A DNA stretch of 35,020 nt from Pseudonocardia sulfidoxydans NBRC 16205. Its GTDB lineage: Bacteria > Actinomycetota > Actinomycetes > Mycobacteriales > Pseudonocardiaceae. Position numbers and translations under genes: made by a program. Shown here one piece after another: positions 22,914 through 29,999 of the stretch. The number at the start of each line of letters is the position of its first letter. The first letter of the stretch is position 1. The notes below the pieces were generated by a model. The model made no database searches and was not told where the DNA came from. It saw only the letters and a program-made list of their open reading frames with translations. Where the stretch lies: assembly GCF_007989085.1 (NCBI RefSeq), contig NZ_BJVJ01000063.1:1-35020 (forward strand), given 5' to 3'.

Positions 22914-23041
22914 GTTGCACGAACGGCACAGTCGCGCAACTGAATGGCAGCAACGGGCCGTTCGTGCAACACCCCCGCGCCCACCCCCACCAGCACGAAC
23001 GGCACAGTCGCGCAACTGAGTTGCGCGACTGTGCCGTTCGT
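22914..23041. repeat. Compound palindromic/direct repeat element between convergent genes
   Basis: The element has three layers. A 27-base sequence occurs twice in direct orientation (22917-22943 and 22993-23019, core CGAACGGCACAGTCGCGCAA). The second copy is followed at once by its own inverse, giving perfect 23-base arms (22995-23017 and 23019-23041) around a single G. The first copy lies in a 13-base stem, GTTGCACGAACGG (22914-22926) with CCGTTCGTGCAAC (22958-22970). It sits between the ends of glpD and adoK. It would terminate both transcripts, but the repeat structure exceeds a normal terminator. Confidence 0.85.
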
Positions 23042-23070
23042 TCGGGAAGGACGGAGCCCCGGGAGCAGGG

Positions 23071-24048
23071 TCAGGCGGGGAGGAGGGGCTCCAGCTCGCG
23101 GGCGGCGTCGGGGCCGTAGGCGTCGCGGAGACGGTCGAGGCCGGAGGCCCTGTCGTAGGTCCACTCCTGCGGGCCGTCGGTCTCCAGCACCCAGACCGCG
23201 ACGAGCGACCCGAGCTGGGCGGCGCGCTCCAGGGACAGCCCACGGGCGGTGGCGGCGAGGAAACCGGCGCGGAAGGCGTCGCCGACACCGGTCGGGTCGA
23301 CCTTGCCGGTCTCGGGGACGACGCCGACCTTCAGCTCGGTGCCGTCGCGACCCACGATCTGGACGCCGTTCTCGCCGAGTGTGGTGACCCGGATGTCGAC
23401 CTGCTCGCGGACCTGCTCCTCGGTCCAGCCGGTCTTGCGGAGCAGGAGCTCGAACTCGTAGTCGTTGGTGAGCAGGTAGCGGGCGCCCTCGACGAGGCGG
23501 CGGATCTCGGGGCCCTCCATGCGGGCGAGCTGCTGGGAGGGGTCGGCGGCGAAGGCGTAGCCGCGCTCGCGGCACTCCTCGGTGTGGCGCAGCATCGCGG
23601 CGGGGTCGTTGGCGCCGACCAGCACGAGGTCGACGGCCGGGGCGCGCGAGACGACGGGGGCGAGCTCGATGTCACGGGCCCGGGACATGGCGCCGGCGTA
23701 GAAGGACGCGATCTGGCACATGTCGTCGTCGGTGGTGCAGACGAACCGGGCGGTGTGGACGTCGTCGTGGACGTGGACACCGCTGGTGTCGACGCCGTGG
23801 CGCTCCAGCCAGGAGCGGTAGTCGCCGAAGTCGGAGCCGACGGCGCCGACGAGGACGGGCGACTGGCCCAGCACGCCGAGGGCGAAGGCGATGTTGCCGG
23901 CGACGCCGCCCCGGCGGACGACGAGGTCGTCGACGAGGAAGCTCAGCGAGATCCGCTGGAGCTGTTCGGCGACGAGCTGGTCGGCGAACTTCCCCGGGAA
24001 GTGCATGAGGTGGTCGGTGGCGATGGACCCGGTCACGGCGACAGTCAC
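23071..24048 (-). CDS. adoK: Adenosine kinase, PfkB/ribokinase family
   Basis: Purine-salvage kinase converting adenosine to AMP, 325 residues. It belongs to the actinobacterial AdoK group (Rv2202c), closer to ribokinases than to eukaryotic adenosine kinases. GTG 24048, with GGTGG upstream, gives the N-terminus VTVAVTGSIATDHLMHFPGKF, which aligns with the mycobacterial protein as I remember it. Further signatures are the substrate-side GGVAGNIAFALGVLG, GANDPAAMLRHTEECRERG, AADPSQQLAR and TNDYEFELLL. The PfkB C-terminal signature DPTGVGDAFRAGF contains the catalytic Asp (VGD). A separate gene from the Fe-S carrier upstream, from which a terminator divides it. It converges on glpD across the repeat element. 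Confidence 0.93.
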   Translation of the reverse strand: MTVAVTGSIATDHLMHFPGKFADQLVAEQLQRISLSFLVDDLVVRRGGVAGNIAFALGVLGQSPVLVGAVGSDFGDYRSWLERHGVDTSGVHVHDDVHTARFVCTTDDDMCQIASFYAGAMSRARDIELAPVVSRAPAVDLVLVGANDPAAMLRHTEECRERGYAFAADPSQQLARMEGPEIRRLVEGARYLLTNDYEFELLLRKTGWTEEQVREQVDIRVTTLGENGVQIVGRDGTELKVGVVPETGKVDPTGVGDAFRAGFLAATARGLSLERAAQLGSLVAVWVLETDGPQEWTYDRASGLDRLRDAYGPDAARELEPLLPA

Positions 24049-24073
24049 GACGCACCACCTTACCTGCGGACGC

Positions 24074-24114
24074 ACGACGGCCCCCGACCGCGCGAGGGCG
24101 GCGGGGGCCGTCGT
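24074..24114 (-). terminator. Terminator hairpin after the Fe-S carrier gene
   Basis: Perfect 13-base arms ACGACGGCCCCCG (24074-24086) and CGGGGGCCGTCGT (24102-24114) enclose a 15-base GC-rich loop. It follows the stop of the leftward A-type carrier gene and precedes the adoK start, so adoK probably has its own promoter in the few bases left or receives read-through. Confidence 0.75.
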
Positions 24115-24162
24115 TGCCCGTTCAGGAACCCGTGTCGTCCGGTCGTACCCCGCGGGGCGGGA

Positions 24163-24531
24163 TCAGTTGAACGAGTCGCCGCAGGCGCAGGAGCCGCCGG
24201 CGTTGGGGTTGTCGATCGTGAAGCCCTGCTTCTCGATGGTGTCGACGAAGTCGATGACCGCGCCCTGCAGGTAGGGGGCGCTCATCCGGTCGACGCCGAC
24301 CTTGAGCCCGCTGAAGTCGCGGAACAGGTCGCCGTCGAGCTCGCGGTCGTCGAAGAAGAGCTGGTAGCGCAGGCCGGCGCAGCCCCCGGGCTGGACGGCG
24401 ATGCGCAGGTGCATGTCGTCGCGGCCCTCCTGCTCGAGCAGGAGGCGCGCCTTGCCGGCGGCGGAATCGGTCAGCTCGACGCCGTGCGTCTCGGTGGCGG
24501 CGTCGGTCTGGACGGTGTTCTCGACGGTCAT
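24163..24531 (-). CDS. A-type iron-sulfur cluster carrier/insertion protein (HesB/ErpA family)
   Basis: Carrier that receives Fe-S clusters and delivers them to target proteins, 122 residues, cytosolic. The three cluster cysteines of the family are present: Cys51 in QPGGCAGLRYQ, and Cys115 and Cys117 in the C-terminal GGSCACGDSF. The FDDRELDGD and YLQGAVIDFVD stretches are typical. ATG 24531 is chosen because GGGAGAG stands just before it and the family normally begins near here. TACACT at 24591-24596 on the minus strand could be its -10 box, with a leader of about 50 bases. The relative in the syntenic mycobacterial region is Rv2204c. ErpA-like naming is reasonable but the partner proteins are unknown. 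Confidence 0.93.
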   Translation of the reverse strand: MTVENTVQTDAATETHGVELTDSAAGKARLLLEQEGRDDMHLRIAVQPGGCAGLRYQLFFDDRELDGDLFRDFSGLKVGVDRMSAPYLQGAVIDFVDTIEKQGFTIDNPNAGGSCACGDSFN

Positions 24532-24671
24532 GTCTCTCCCAACACGAGCACGGGCCGAACTCATTCCCACCGGACTGCTCCGGTTCCCCCAGTGTAGGCC
24601 GGGCTCCGACGGTCGTCGCGTTCCCTGCTCAGGAGGGTGGTAAAAGCCACGCTCGGACCGGTCTGCGCAGG

Positions 24672-25805
24672 TCAGTGGCTCCACTGGCGGGCGACCCGGG
24701 CGGCGAGCGCGGTCAGCGTCCCCGACGGGTCGGCCATGGAGGCCTCGACGCCACCGGCGTCGTCGGCCACGGACCAGGCGGCGTCGACGCCCGCGGCAGC
24801 GGCCTCGCGGCGCCCGACCGACACCTGACCGGCGAGGACGAGGCAGGGCACGCCGCGGTCGGCGGCGGCGCGGGCGACGGTGGTGACGAGCTTGCCGCGC
24901 AACGACTGCCAGTCGAAGCTGCCCTCCCCCGTGACGGCGAGGCCGGCACCGTCGCCGGCGATGTCGTCGAGGGCGGCGTCGAGCCCGACGAGCTCGCGGA
25001 CGAGCCCGGCACCGGAGACGCGGCTCGCGCCCAGGGCGAGCAGCGCCGCCCCCATGCCGCCGGCGGCGCCGGCGCCCTGCTCGTCGCGGACGTCGGTGCC
25101 CAGCGCGGCGGCGAGGACGTCGGCGAAGACGGCGAGGGCGGCGTCGAGGTCGGCGACGGCGACGTCGTCGGCACCCTTCTGCGGGCCGAAGACCGCGGCG
25201 GCGCCGTGCGTGCCGAGCAGCGGGTTGTCGACGTCGGCGGCCGCGACCAGGCGGGCACCGCCGAGGTCGACGGGGCCGTCGAGCCGGACGCAACGTCGCA
25301 GGGAGGCGCCGCCGTCGGGCAGTGGGCTGCCGTCGGCGTCGACCGCGACCGCGCCGAGGACGGCGAGCATCCCGGCGCCGCCGTCGGTGGTCGCGGACCC
25401 GCCGAGGCCGACGACGATCTCGGCCACGCCGGCGTCGCGTGCGGCGACGAGCAGTTCGCCGACACCCCTGGTCGTGGCGGCCCGCGCGACGGAAGGGGTG
25501 CGGTCGGGCCGGGGGACGTGCTGGAGCCCGCACGCGGAGGCGGACTCGACGTAGGCGGTGTCGCCGACCTGCAGCCAGGAGCCCTCGACGGGTTCGCCGA
25601 GGGGCCCGGTGACCGTCAGCGTGTGCACGGTGCCGCCGAGGGCGGTGTGCAGCACGTCGAGGAAGCCGGTACCGCCGTCGGCGAGGGGCATCGAGACGAC
25701 GTCGTCGCCCGGTGCCGCCTCGTTCCACCCCCTCGCGATCGCCGCCGCGGCCGCCGAGGCACTGAGCGTGCCGCCGAATGAGTCTGGAGCCACCACCACC
25801 CGCAC
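24672..25805 (-). CDS. Glycerate kinase (GarK/GlxK type I)
   Basis: Phosphorylates glycerate for entry into lower glycolysis, 377 residues, normal length for the type I glycerate kinase family. The N-terminus VRVVVAPDSFGGTLSASAAAAAIARGW is the family's nucleotide/substrate motif. PLADGGTGFLDVL, VGLGGSATTDGGAGMLAVLG, DVDNPLLGTHGAAAVFGPQKGA and VTGEGSFDWQSLRGK are further signatures, the last holding the conserved ligand loop. GTG 25805 is supported by TAGCCT ending seven bases upstream. It diverges from the DUF3043 gene across 33 bases. The mycobacterial relative by position is Rv2205c. It could serve glyoxylate/glycerate recycling; no companion genes of that pathway are here. Confidence 0.93.
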   Translation of the reverse strand: MRVVVAPDSFGGTLSASAAAAAIARGWNEAAPGDDVVSMPLADGGTGFLDVLHTALGGTVHTLTVTGPLGEPVEGSWLQVGDTAYVESASACGLQHVPRPDRTPSVARAATTRGVGELLVAARDAGVAEIVVGLGGSATTDGGAGMLAVLGAVAVDADGSPLPDGGASLRRCVRLDGPVDLGGARLVAAADVDNPLLGTHGAAAVFGPQKGADDVAVADLDAALAVFADVLAAALGTDVRDEQGAGAAGGMGAALLALGASRVSGAGLVRELVGLDAALDDIAGDGAGLAVTGEGSFDWQSLRGKLVTTVARAAADRGVPCLVLAGQVSVGRREAAAAGVDAAWSVADDAGGVEASMADPSGTLTALAARVARQWSH

Positions 25806-25812
25806 GTCACGC

Positions 25813-25831
25813 AGGCTATCGCCCGTAGTCT
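25813..25831. promoter_or_regulatory. Back-to-back leaderless -10 boxes for glycerate kinase and DUF3043 genes
   Basis: On the minus strand TAGCCT (25813-25818) stands seven bases before GTG 25805. On the plus strand TAGTCT (25826-25831) stands seven bases before GTG 25839. Both fit TANNNT, and the two divergent promoters share a 33-base gap with no room for Shine-Dalgarno leaders or a riboswitch. Confidence 0.55.
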
Positions 25832-25838
25832 GTGGTTC

Positions 25839-26489
25839 GTGAGGTTCCTGCGCCGCTCCGACGAGTCCACCGGCACCGCCGCCGACACCACCGAGGGTGC
25901 GGACGCGGGCGCCACCGCGGAGGACGTCTCCCTGCCGAAGGGTCAGACGGCCGGGAAGGGCCGGGCCACGCCGAAGCGCCGCGACGCGCAGTCGGCCGCG
26001 CGCCGTCCCGCCACGCCGGCGCCGCGCACCCGCAAGGAGGCGTCGGCGTACGCGAAGGCGAACCGGCCGACGAAGGACGCCCGTCGTGCGGCGGCCGCCG
26101 AGCGTCGCGCCCGGATGGACGCGGGCGACGACCGCTACCTGCTGCCGCGTGACCGTGGCCCGGTGCGCGCCTACATCCGGGACGTGATCGACTCGCGCCC
26201 GCACCTCGTCGGCATGTTCATGCCGCTCGCGATCCTGGTGCTGATCGCGGTCGTGCTGCCGGTGCCGGCGATCCAGCAGTACCTCAGCCTGTTCTGCCTG
26301 CTCGCGCTCGTGGTGATGATCGGTGAGGGCGTGATCCTCGCGCTCACGACGACCCGCAAGGCCCGCGCGAAGTTCCCCGGGGAGCACATCGGCGCGCTCG
26401 GCACCGGCTGGTACTGCTTCACCCGGGCCAGCCAGGTGCGCAAGCTGCGCGTCCCCAAGCCGCGCGTGCAGCGCGGCGCCACCGTCTGA
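25839..26489 (+). CDS. DUF3043 membrane protein (Rv2206-like)
   Basis: Conserved actinobacterial protein of unknown function, 216 residues. The first ~110 residues are charged and low-complexity, rich in Lys, Arg and Ala (KGQTAGKGRATPKRRDAQSAARRP, ASAYAKANRPTKDARRAAAAERRARM). DRYLLPRDRGPVRAYIRDVIDSR leads into two membrane helices (about 122-142 and 148-168) forming a hairpin, and a basic C-terminal tail (KLRVPKPRVQRG). The cytoplasmic basic N-terminus could contact nucleic acid or phospholipid; that is speculation. Its GTG start is leaderless. The cobU start lies three bases after its stop, so it heads the cob operon here; a link to cobamides is not otherwise indicated. Confidence 0.88.
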   Translation: MRFLRRSDESTGTAADTTEGADAGATAEDVSLPKGQTAGKGRATPKRRDAQSAARRPATPAPRTRKEASAYAKANRPTKDARRAAAAERRARMDAGDDRYLLPRDRGPVRAYIRDVIDSRPHLVGMFMPLAILVLIAVVLPVPAIQQYLSLFCLLALVVMIGEGVILALTTTRKARAKFPGEHIGALGTGWYCFTRASQVRKLRVPKPRVQRGATV

Positions 26490-26492
26490 CCC

Positions 26493-27014
26493 GTGCCCGC
26501 CACGCTCGTCCTCGGGGGCACCCGGTCGGGCAAGTCCGCGCACGCCGAGGGGCTGCTGCCCGCCGACGTGCCGGTCCGCTACTGCGCGACGGCGCGGCGC
26601 ATCCCCGGCGACGCGGAGTGGGACGCCCGCATCGCCGCGCACGTCGCCCGGCGCCCGGCGCACTGGACGACCGTCGAGGACCCCGACCTCGTCGCCGAGC
26701 TCGCCCGGCCCGGGACCGTCATGGTCGACGACCTCGCGACGTGGCTGACCGGCGTCCTCGACGACGCGCACGCCTGGGCGGCGCGGCCCACCCCGCCGCA
26801 GGTCGGTCGGACCGTCGACGCCCTGGTCGGTGCGGTGGGAGGCGCCGCCGGCACCGTCGTGCTCGTGTCGGCGGAGGTGGGCCTGGGCGTCGTCCCCGAG
26901 ACCCGCGCGGGCCGGATGTTCCGCGACGAGCTGGGCGCGCTCAACGCCGCCCTGGCCGCCGTGTGCGACGAGGTGGTGCTGCTCGTGGCCGGGCTGCCGC
27001 TCCGGCTGAAATGA
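26493..27014 (+). CDS. cobU: Cobinamide kinase / cobinamide-phosphate guanylyltransferase
   Basis: Bifunctional enzyme of cobamide nucleotide-loop assembly that phosphorylates adenosylcobinamide and transfers GMP to it, 173 residues. The P-loop is LVLGGTRSGKS (6-15). His50 in RIAAHVARRPAHWTTVE matches the histidine guanylylated in the Salmonella enzyme (His46). VMVDDLATWLTGVL is the Walker B-like stretch, and VSAEVGLGVVPETRAGRMFRDELGALNAALA is the family C-terminal signature. The GTG start follows the DUF3043 stop after three bases, giving a compact operon with cobT and cobS. Confidence 0.93.
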   Translation: MPATLVLGGTRSGKSAHAEGLLPADVPVRYCATARRIPGDAEWDARIAAHVARRPAHWTTVEDPDLVAELARPGTVMVDDLATWLTGVLDDAHAWAARPTPPQVGRTVDALVGAVGGAAGTVVLVSAEVGLGVVPETRAGRMFRDELGALNAALAAVCDEVVLLVAGLPLRLK

Positions 27015-27035
27015 CGGCCGGGTATTAAGACGTTC

Positions 27036-28091
27036 ATGGTCGACCCTGCCGTCGCGGAGCTGCCCGCGGTCCCCGCCCCGAACATCGAGGCCCGCCGGGA
27101 GGCCGTGGCCCGGCACGAGGCACTCGCGGTGCCCGTCGGCGGGCTGGGGGTGCTCGCCGAGCTGGGTTGCTGGCTCGCCGCCGCGCAGGGGGTGTGCCCG
27201 CCGCGGGCGCCGGGACGGCCGCGTGCCGTCGTGGTGGCGGCCGACCACGGGATCGCGGCCGCCGGGGTCTCCGCCTACCCGGCGGGGACGACGCAGCGCC
27301 AGGCGGCCGCGGCCCGCGACCGGGTGCTGCCGGCGGCGGTCGTCGCCGACGTGGCGGGGGCGTCGGTGCGGGTCGTCGACGTCGGCCTCGACACCCCCGA
27401 TCCCGCCGACGAGCGCTACCGCGTCCGCCGTGGCAGCGGCCGCATCGACCACGAGGACGCTCTCACCGCCGACGAGACCGACGCCGCGCTGCGGATCGGG
27501 CGCGCGCTGGCCGACGAGGAGGTCGACGCGGGCGCCGACCTGCTGGTCCCGGCGTCGCTGGGGGTCGGGGCGACCACGGCGGCGTCGACGATCACGGCGG
27601 CCGTCACCGGGCTGGAGCCGGTCGTCGTGGTGGGCCGGGGCAGCGGGATCGGCGACGACGCCTGGATGCGCAAGGCCGCCGCGATCCGTGACGCGTTGCG
27701 CCGCACCAGGTCCGTGCGTCGTGATCCGGTCGGGCTGCTGCGCGTCGCGGGCGGCGCCGACCTGGCGGTGCTCACCGGGTTCCTGCTGCAGGCGTCGCTG
27801 CGGCGCACGCCGGTGCTCGTCGACGGGCTCGTCGTGATCGCGGCGGCGACCCTCGCCGAGCAGCTCGCCCCTGGCGCGCGGCAGTGGTGGCTGGCCGCGC
27901 AGCGCTCCCCGGAGCCCGCCGCCGACGCGCTGCTGGCCCGGCTGCAGCTGGAGCCGGTCCTCGACCTGGGCGTTCGGGTCGGCGACGGCACCGGCGCGCT
28001 CGCGCTGCTGCCGATGCTGACGATGGCGGCGCGGCTGCTCACCGACACGGCGACGGCCGCCGACAGCGGGATCGCCCCCGCGCGCGTGTGA
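27036..28091 (+). CDS. cobT: CobT-family nicotinate-nucleotide:benzimidazole phosphoribosyltransferase, altered active site
   Basis: By family and context this activates the lower-ligand base of a cobamide, using nicotinate mononucleotide as donor; 351 residues. AADHGIAAAGVSAYP (68-82), GLEPVVVVGRGSGIGDDAWMRKAAAIRDALRR and DPVGLLRVAGGADLAVLTGFLLQA are conserved. The catalytic Glu of the usual GEGSGA/GEGTGA motif is Asp317 here (VGDGTGA). The acidic residue of the usual GEMGIGNTT motif is Ser174 (PASLGVGATT). The KPxGSLGRLE motif reads VPVGGLGVLAEL. The fold is intact and the gene is not frameshifted. It lies 21 bases after cobU, and TATTAA seven bases before the ATG may be a local -10 box. 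It may be diverged in base specificity or weak in activity. Confidence 0.88.
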   Translation: MVDPAVAELPAVPAPNIEARREAVARHEALAVPVGGLGVLAELGCWLAAAQGVCPPRAPGRPRAVVVAADHGIAAAGVSAYPAGTTQRQAAAARDRVLPAAVVADVAGASVRVVDVGLDTPDPADERYRVRRGSGRIDHEDALTADETDAALRIGRALADEEVDAGADLLVPASLGVGATTAASTITAAVTGLEPVVVVGRGSGIGDDAWMRKAAAIRDALRRTRSVRRDPVGLLRVAGGADLAVLTGFLLQASLRRTPVLVDGLVVIAAATLAEQLAPGARQWWLAAQRSPEPAADALLARLQLEPVLDLGVRVGDGTGALALLPMLTMAARLLTDTATAADSGIAPARV

Positions 28092-28843
28092 TGGGCGGGC
28101 TGGCGCTCGCCCTGTCCTGGTTGACGGTGCTGCCCGTCCGCACCGGCGCCCCGACCCCGGCGGTGGCCGCGGCCGCGCTGCGCTGGGCGCCGCTGGTCGG
28201 CGCGCTGGTCGGCGCGGTGTCGGGGCTGGTCGCGGCGGGTCTGGTCCTCGCTGGGGTCCCGGCGCTGGTCGCCGGACTGCTCGCCGTCGCGATGGCGGCG
28301 CTCGCGACGCGCGGGATGCACGTCGACGGGCTCGCCGACACCGCCGACGGCCTCGGCTGCTACGGACCGCCCGAGCGGTCGCTGGCCGTGATGCGCGACG
28401 GTGGGGCGGGCCCGTTCGGCGTCGTCACCCTGATCGTGGTGCTGGGGACGCAGGCCGCGGCGTTCGCCACGCTCGCCGCGGGCGGGGTCGCGGTCACGGC
28501 CGCCGCCGGGGCCCTCGCCGGCGCCGCCGGCCGGGCCGGGTTCGCCTGGTGCGCCCGCCGCGGCGTGCCCGCGGCACGGCCGGGCGGGCTGGGTGCGACC
28601 GTCGCCGGGACGCAGCCCTGGTGGGTCGCCGTCGCCTGGTGGGCGGTGCTCGCCGCCGCGGCCACGTGGCTGGTCCCGGCCCGGTGGCCGGGCGTGCTCG
28701 CCGTCGCCGTGGCGGCGCTGCTGGTCGCCGGGCTGTCGGCGCACACCCGGCGCCGCTTCGGTGGCACCACCGGGGACGTGCTGGGCGCGGCGTCGGAGCT
28801 CGGCGTCACCGCCGTGATCGTGGTCCTCTCCGCGGTCCTCTGA
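28091..28843 (+). CDS. cobS: Cobalamin-5'-phosphate synthase (adenosylcobinamide-GDP ribazoletransferase)
   Basis: Integral membrane enzyme joining adenosylcobinamide-GDP to alpha-ribazole phosphate, 250 residues, last step of the nucleotide loop. Hydrophobic helices run through most of the protein. HVDGLADTADGLGCYGPPERSLAVMRDGGAGPFGVV carries the acidic metal-binding and substrate motif of the family. RRFGGTTGDVLGAASELG near the C-terminus is its second conserved acidic site. The ATG overlaps the cobT TGA by one base (TGATG), so translation is coupled. The stop abuts the ilvE stop with no intervening base, convergently, leaving no room for a terminator between them. Confidence 0.94.
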   Translation: MGGLALALSWLTVLPVRTGAPTPAVAAAALRWAPLVGALVGAVSGLVAAGLVLAGVPALVAGLLAVAMAALATRGMHVDGLADTADGLGCYGPPERSLAVMRDGGAGPFGVVTLIVVLGTQAAAFATLAAGGVAVTAAAGALAGAAGRAGFAWCARRGVPAARPGGLGATVAGTQPWWVAVAWWAVLAAAATWLVPARWPGVLAVAVAALLVAGLSAHTRRRFGGTTGDVLGAASELGVTAVIVVLSAVL

Positions 28844-29950
28844 TCAGGGGCGGTGCAGCGTCGTCATCCAGGAGTTGGTGTCGGGCGCGAGACCCCGCTG
28901 GATGTCGGTGAGCAGCTTGCGCAGCGTCAGGGTGATCGGGCCCGGCTCCCCGCCGCCGACGACGACCTCGCCGCCGGTGTGCTTGACCTTGCCGATGGGC
29001 GTGATCACCGCGGCCGTGCCACACCCGAACACCTCGGTGATCGTCCCGTCGGCCGCGCCCTGCAGCCACTCGTCACCCGAGACCTTGCGCTCGGTGACCT
29101 CGCAGCCGATCTCCTTGGCCAGCACCAGCAGCGAGTCGCGGGTGACACCGGCGAGGATGCTGCCGGTGAGCGTCGGCGTCACGATCTCGGCGTGCTCACC
29201 GGAACCGACGACGAAGAACAGGTTGTTGGAGCCCATCTCGTCGACCCACTTGCGCTCCTCGGCGTCGAGGTAGGCGACCTGGGCACACCCGTGCGCGGCG
29301 CCCTCGGCCTGCGGGAGCAGCGACGCCGCGTAGTTGCCGCCGCACTTCGCGCCGCCGGTGCCGCCGAGCGCGGCGCGGGTGTACTCGGTGGACAGCCACA
29401 CGTCGACGGGCTTGACCCCGCCGGTGAAGTACGGGCCCGCGGGCGAGGCGATGAGCATGTAGAGGTACTCCGCCGCGGGGCGCACACCCAGGCCGACCTC
29501 GGTGGCCAGCATGAACGGCCGCAGATACAGCGAGTCCTCCGTGCCGGCCTCCGGCACCCACGCGTGGTCGGCGGCCATCAGCTCGGTCAGCGAGTCGAGG
29601 AACAGCTCGTCGGGCAGCTCGGCCATCGCGAGCCGGGCCGACGACGTGCGGAACCGCGCCGCGTTGGCCTCCGGGCGGAACGAGGCGATCGACCCGTCGG
29701 GCTGGCGATAGGCCTTGAGGCCCTCGAAGATCTCCTGGCCGTAGTGCAGGACCATCGACGCCGGGTCGAACGAGATCGGGCCGTACGGGACGACGGACGG
29801 ATCGTGCCAGCCCTGGCCCTGCGTCCAGCGGATGGTGACCATGTGGTCGGTGAAGTACCGGCCGAACCCGGGGTCGGCCAGAATCCCGGCGCGGCGCTCG
29901 TCGGAGGCCGGGGCGGGGTTCTGGACACGAGTGAAGGCCGTCGCGCTCAT
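28844..29950 (-). CDS. ilvE: Branched-chain amino acid aminotransferase
   Basis: PLP-dependent transaminase making Val, Leu and Ile from their 2-oxo acids with glutamate, 368 residues, type-IV fold. The PLP lysine is Lys202 in GTGGAKCGGNYAAS. VLHYGQEIFEGLKAYRQPDG, LYLRPFMLATE, MGSNNLFFVVG and EVFGCGTAAVITPIG are characteristic of the mammalian-like BCAT group used by actinobacteria. ATG 29950 is six bases after TACCGT, so the mRNA is probably leaderless. Two short palindromes lie in and above this promoter. It is convergent with cobS and follows the permease gene on the same strand. The syntenic relative is Rv2210c. Confidence 0.96.
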   Translation of the reverse strand: MSATAFTRVQNPAPASDERRAGILADPGFGRYFTDHMVTIRWTQGQGWHDPSVVPYGPISFDPASMVLHYGQEIFEGLKAYRQPDGSIASFRPEANAARFRTSSARLAMAELPDELFLDSLTELMAADHAWVPEAGTEDSLYLRPFMLATEVGLGVRPAAEYLYMLIASPAGPYFTGGVKPVDVWLSTEYTRAALGGTGGAKCGGNYAASLLPQAEGAAHGCAQVAYLDAEERKWVDEMGSNNLFFVVGSGEHAEIVTPTLTGSILAGVTRDSLLVLAKEIGCEVTERKVSGDEWLQGAADGTITEVFGCGTAAVITPIGKVKHTGGEVVVGGGEPGPITLTLRKLLTDIQRGLAPDTNSWMTTLHRP

Positions 29951-29956
29951 GAGCAA

Positions 29957-29962
29957 ACGGTA
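29957..29962 (-). promoter_or_regulatory. -10 box TACCGT for a leaderless ilvE mRNA
   Basis: On the minus strand TACCGT (TANNNT) is followed by TTGCTC and then the ilvE ATG. No Shine-Dalgarno is present. The two palindromes upstream occupy the spacer and -35 zone of this promoter. Confidence 0.5.
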
Positions 29963-29968
29963 ACCCGT

Positions 29969-29996
29969 CGGACAAGTCCGAATGTCGGACGTCCGA
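29969..29996. promoter_or_regulatory. Paired palindromes upstream of ilvE, candidate operator
   Basis: CGGACAAGTCCG (29969-29980) and TCGGACGTCCGA (29985-29996) are both perfect palindromes sharing the CGGAC/GTCCG arms. Their centres are 16 bases apart. They span the -10/-35 spacer and the region just above it in the ilvE promoter, as expected for a dimeric repressor binding twice. Confidence 0.5.
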
Positions 29997-29999
29997 GGA

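Noticed and set aside
25806..25838. Cobalamin riboswitch before the cob operon
   Set aside because: The operon starts at DUF3043, with only 33 bases to the divergent gene and a leaderless-type promoter. There is no room for a B12-binding leader, and the cobU and cobT gaps are 3 and 21 bases.
25806..27452. Long upstream extension of the glycerate kinase frame
   Set aside because: The extension is antisense to DUF3043, cobU and cobT. The kinase family begins at VRVVVAPDSFGG, and a -10 box fits GTG 25805.
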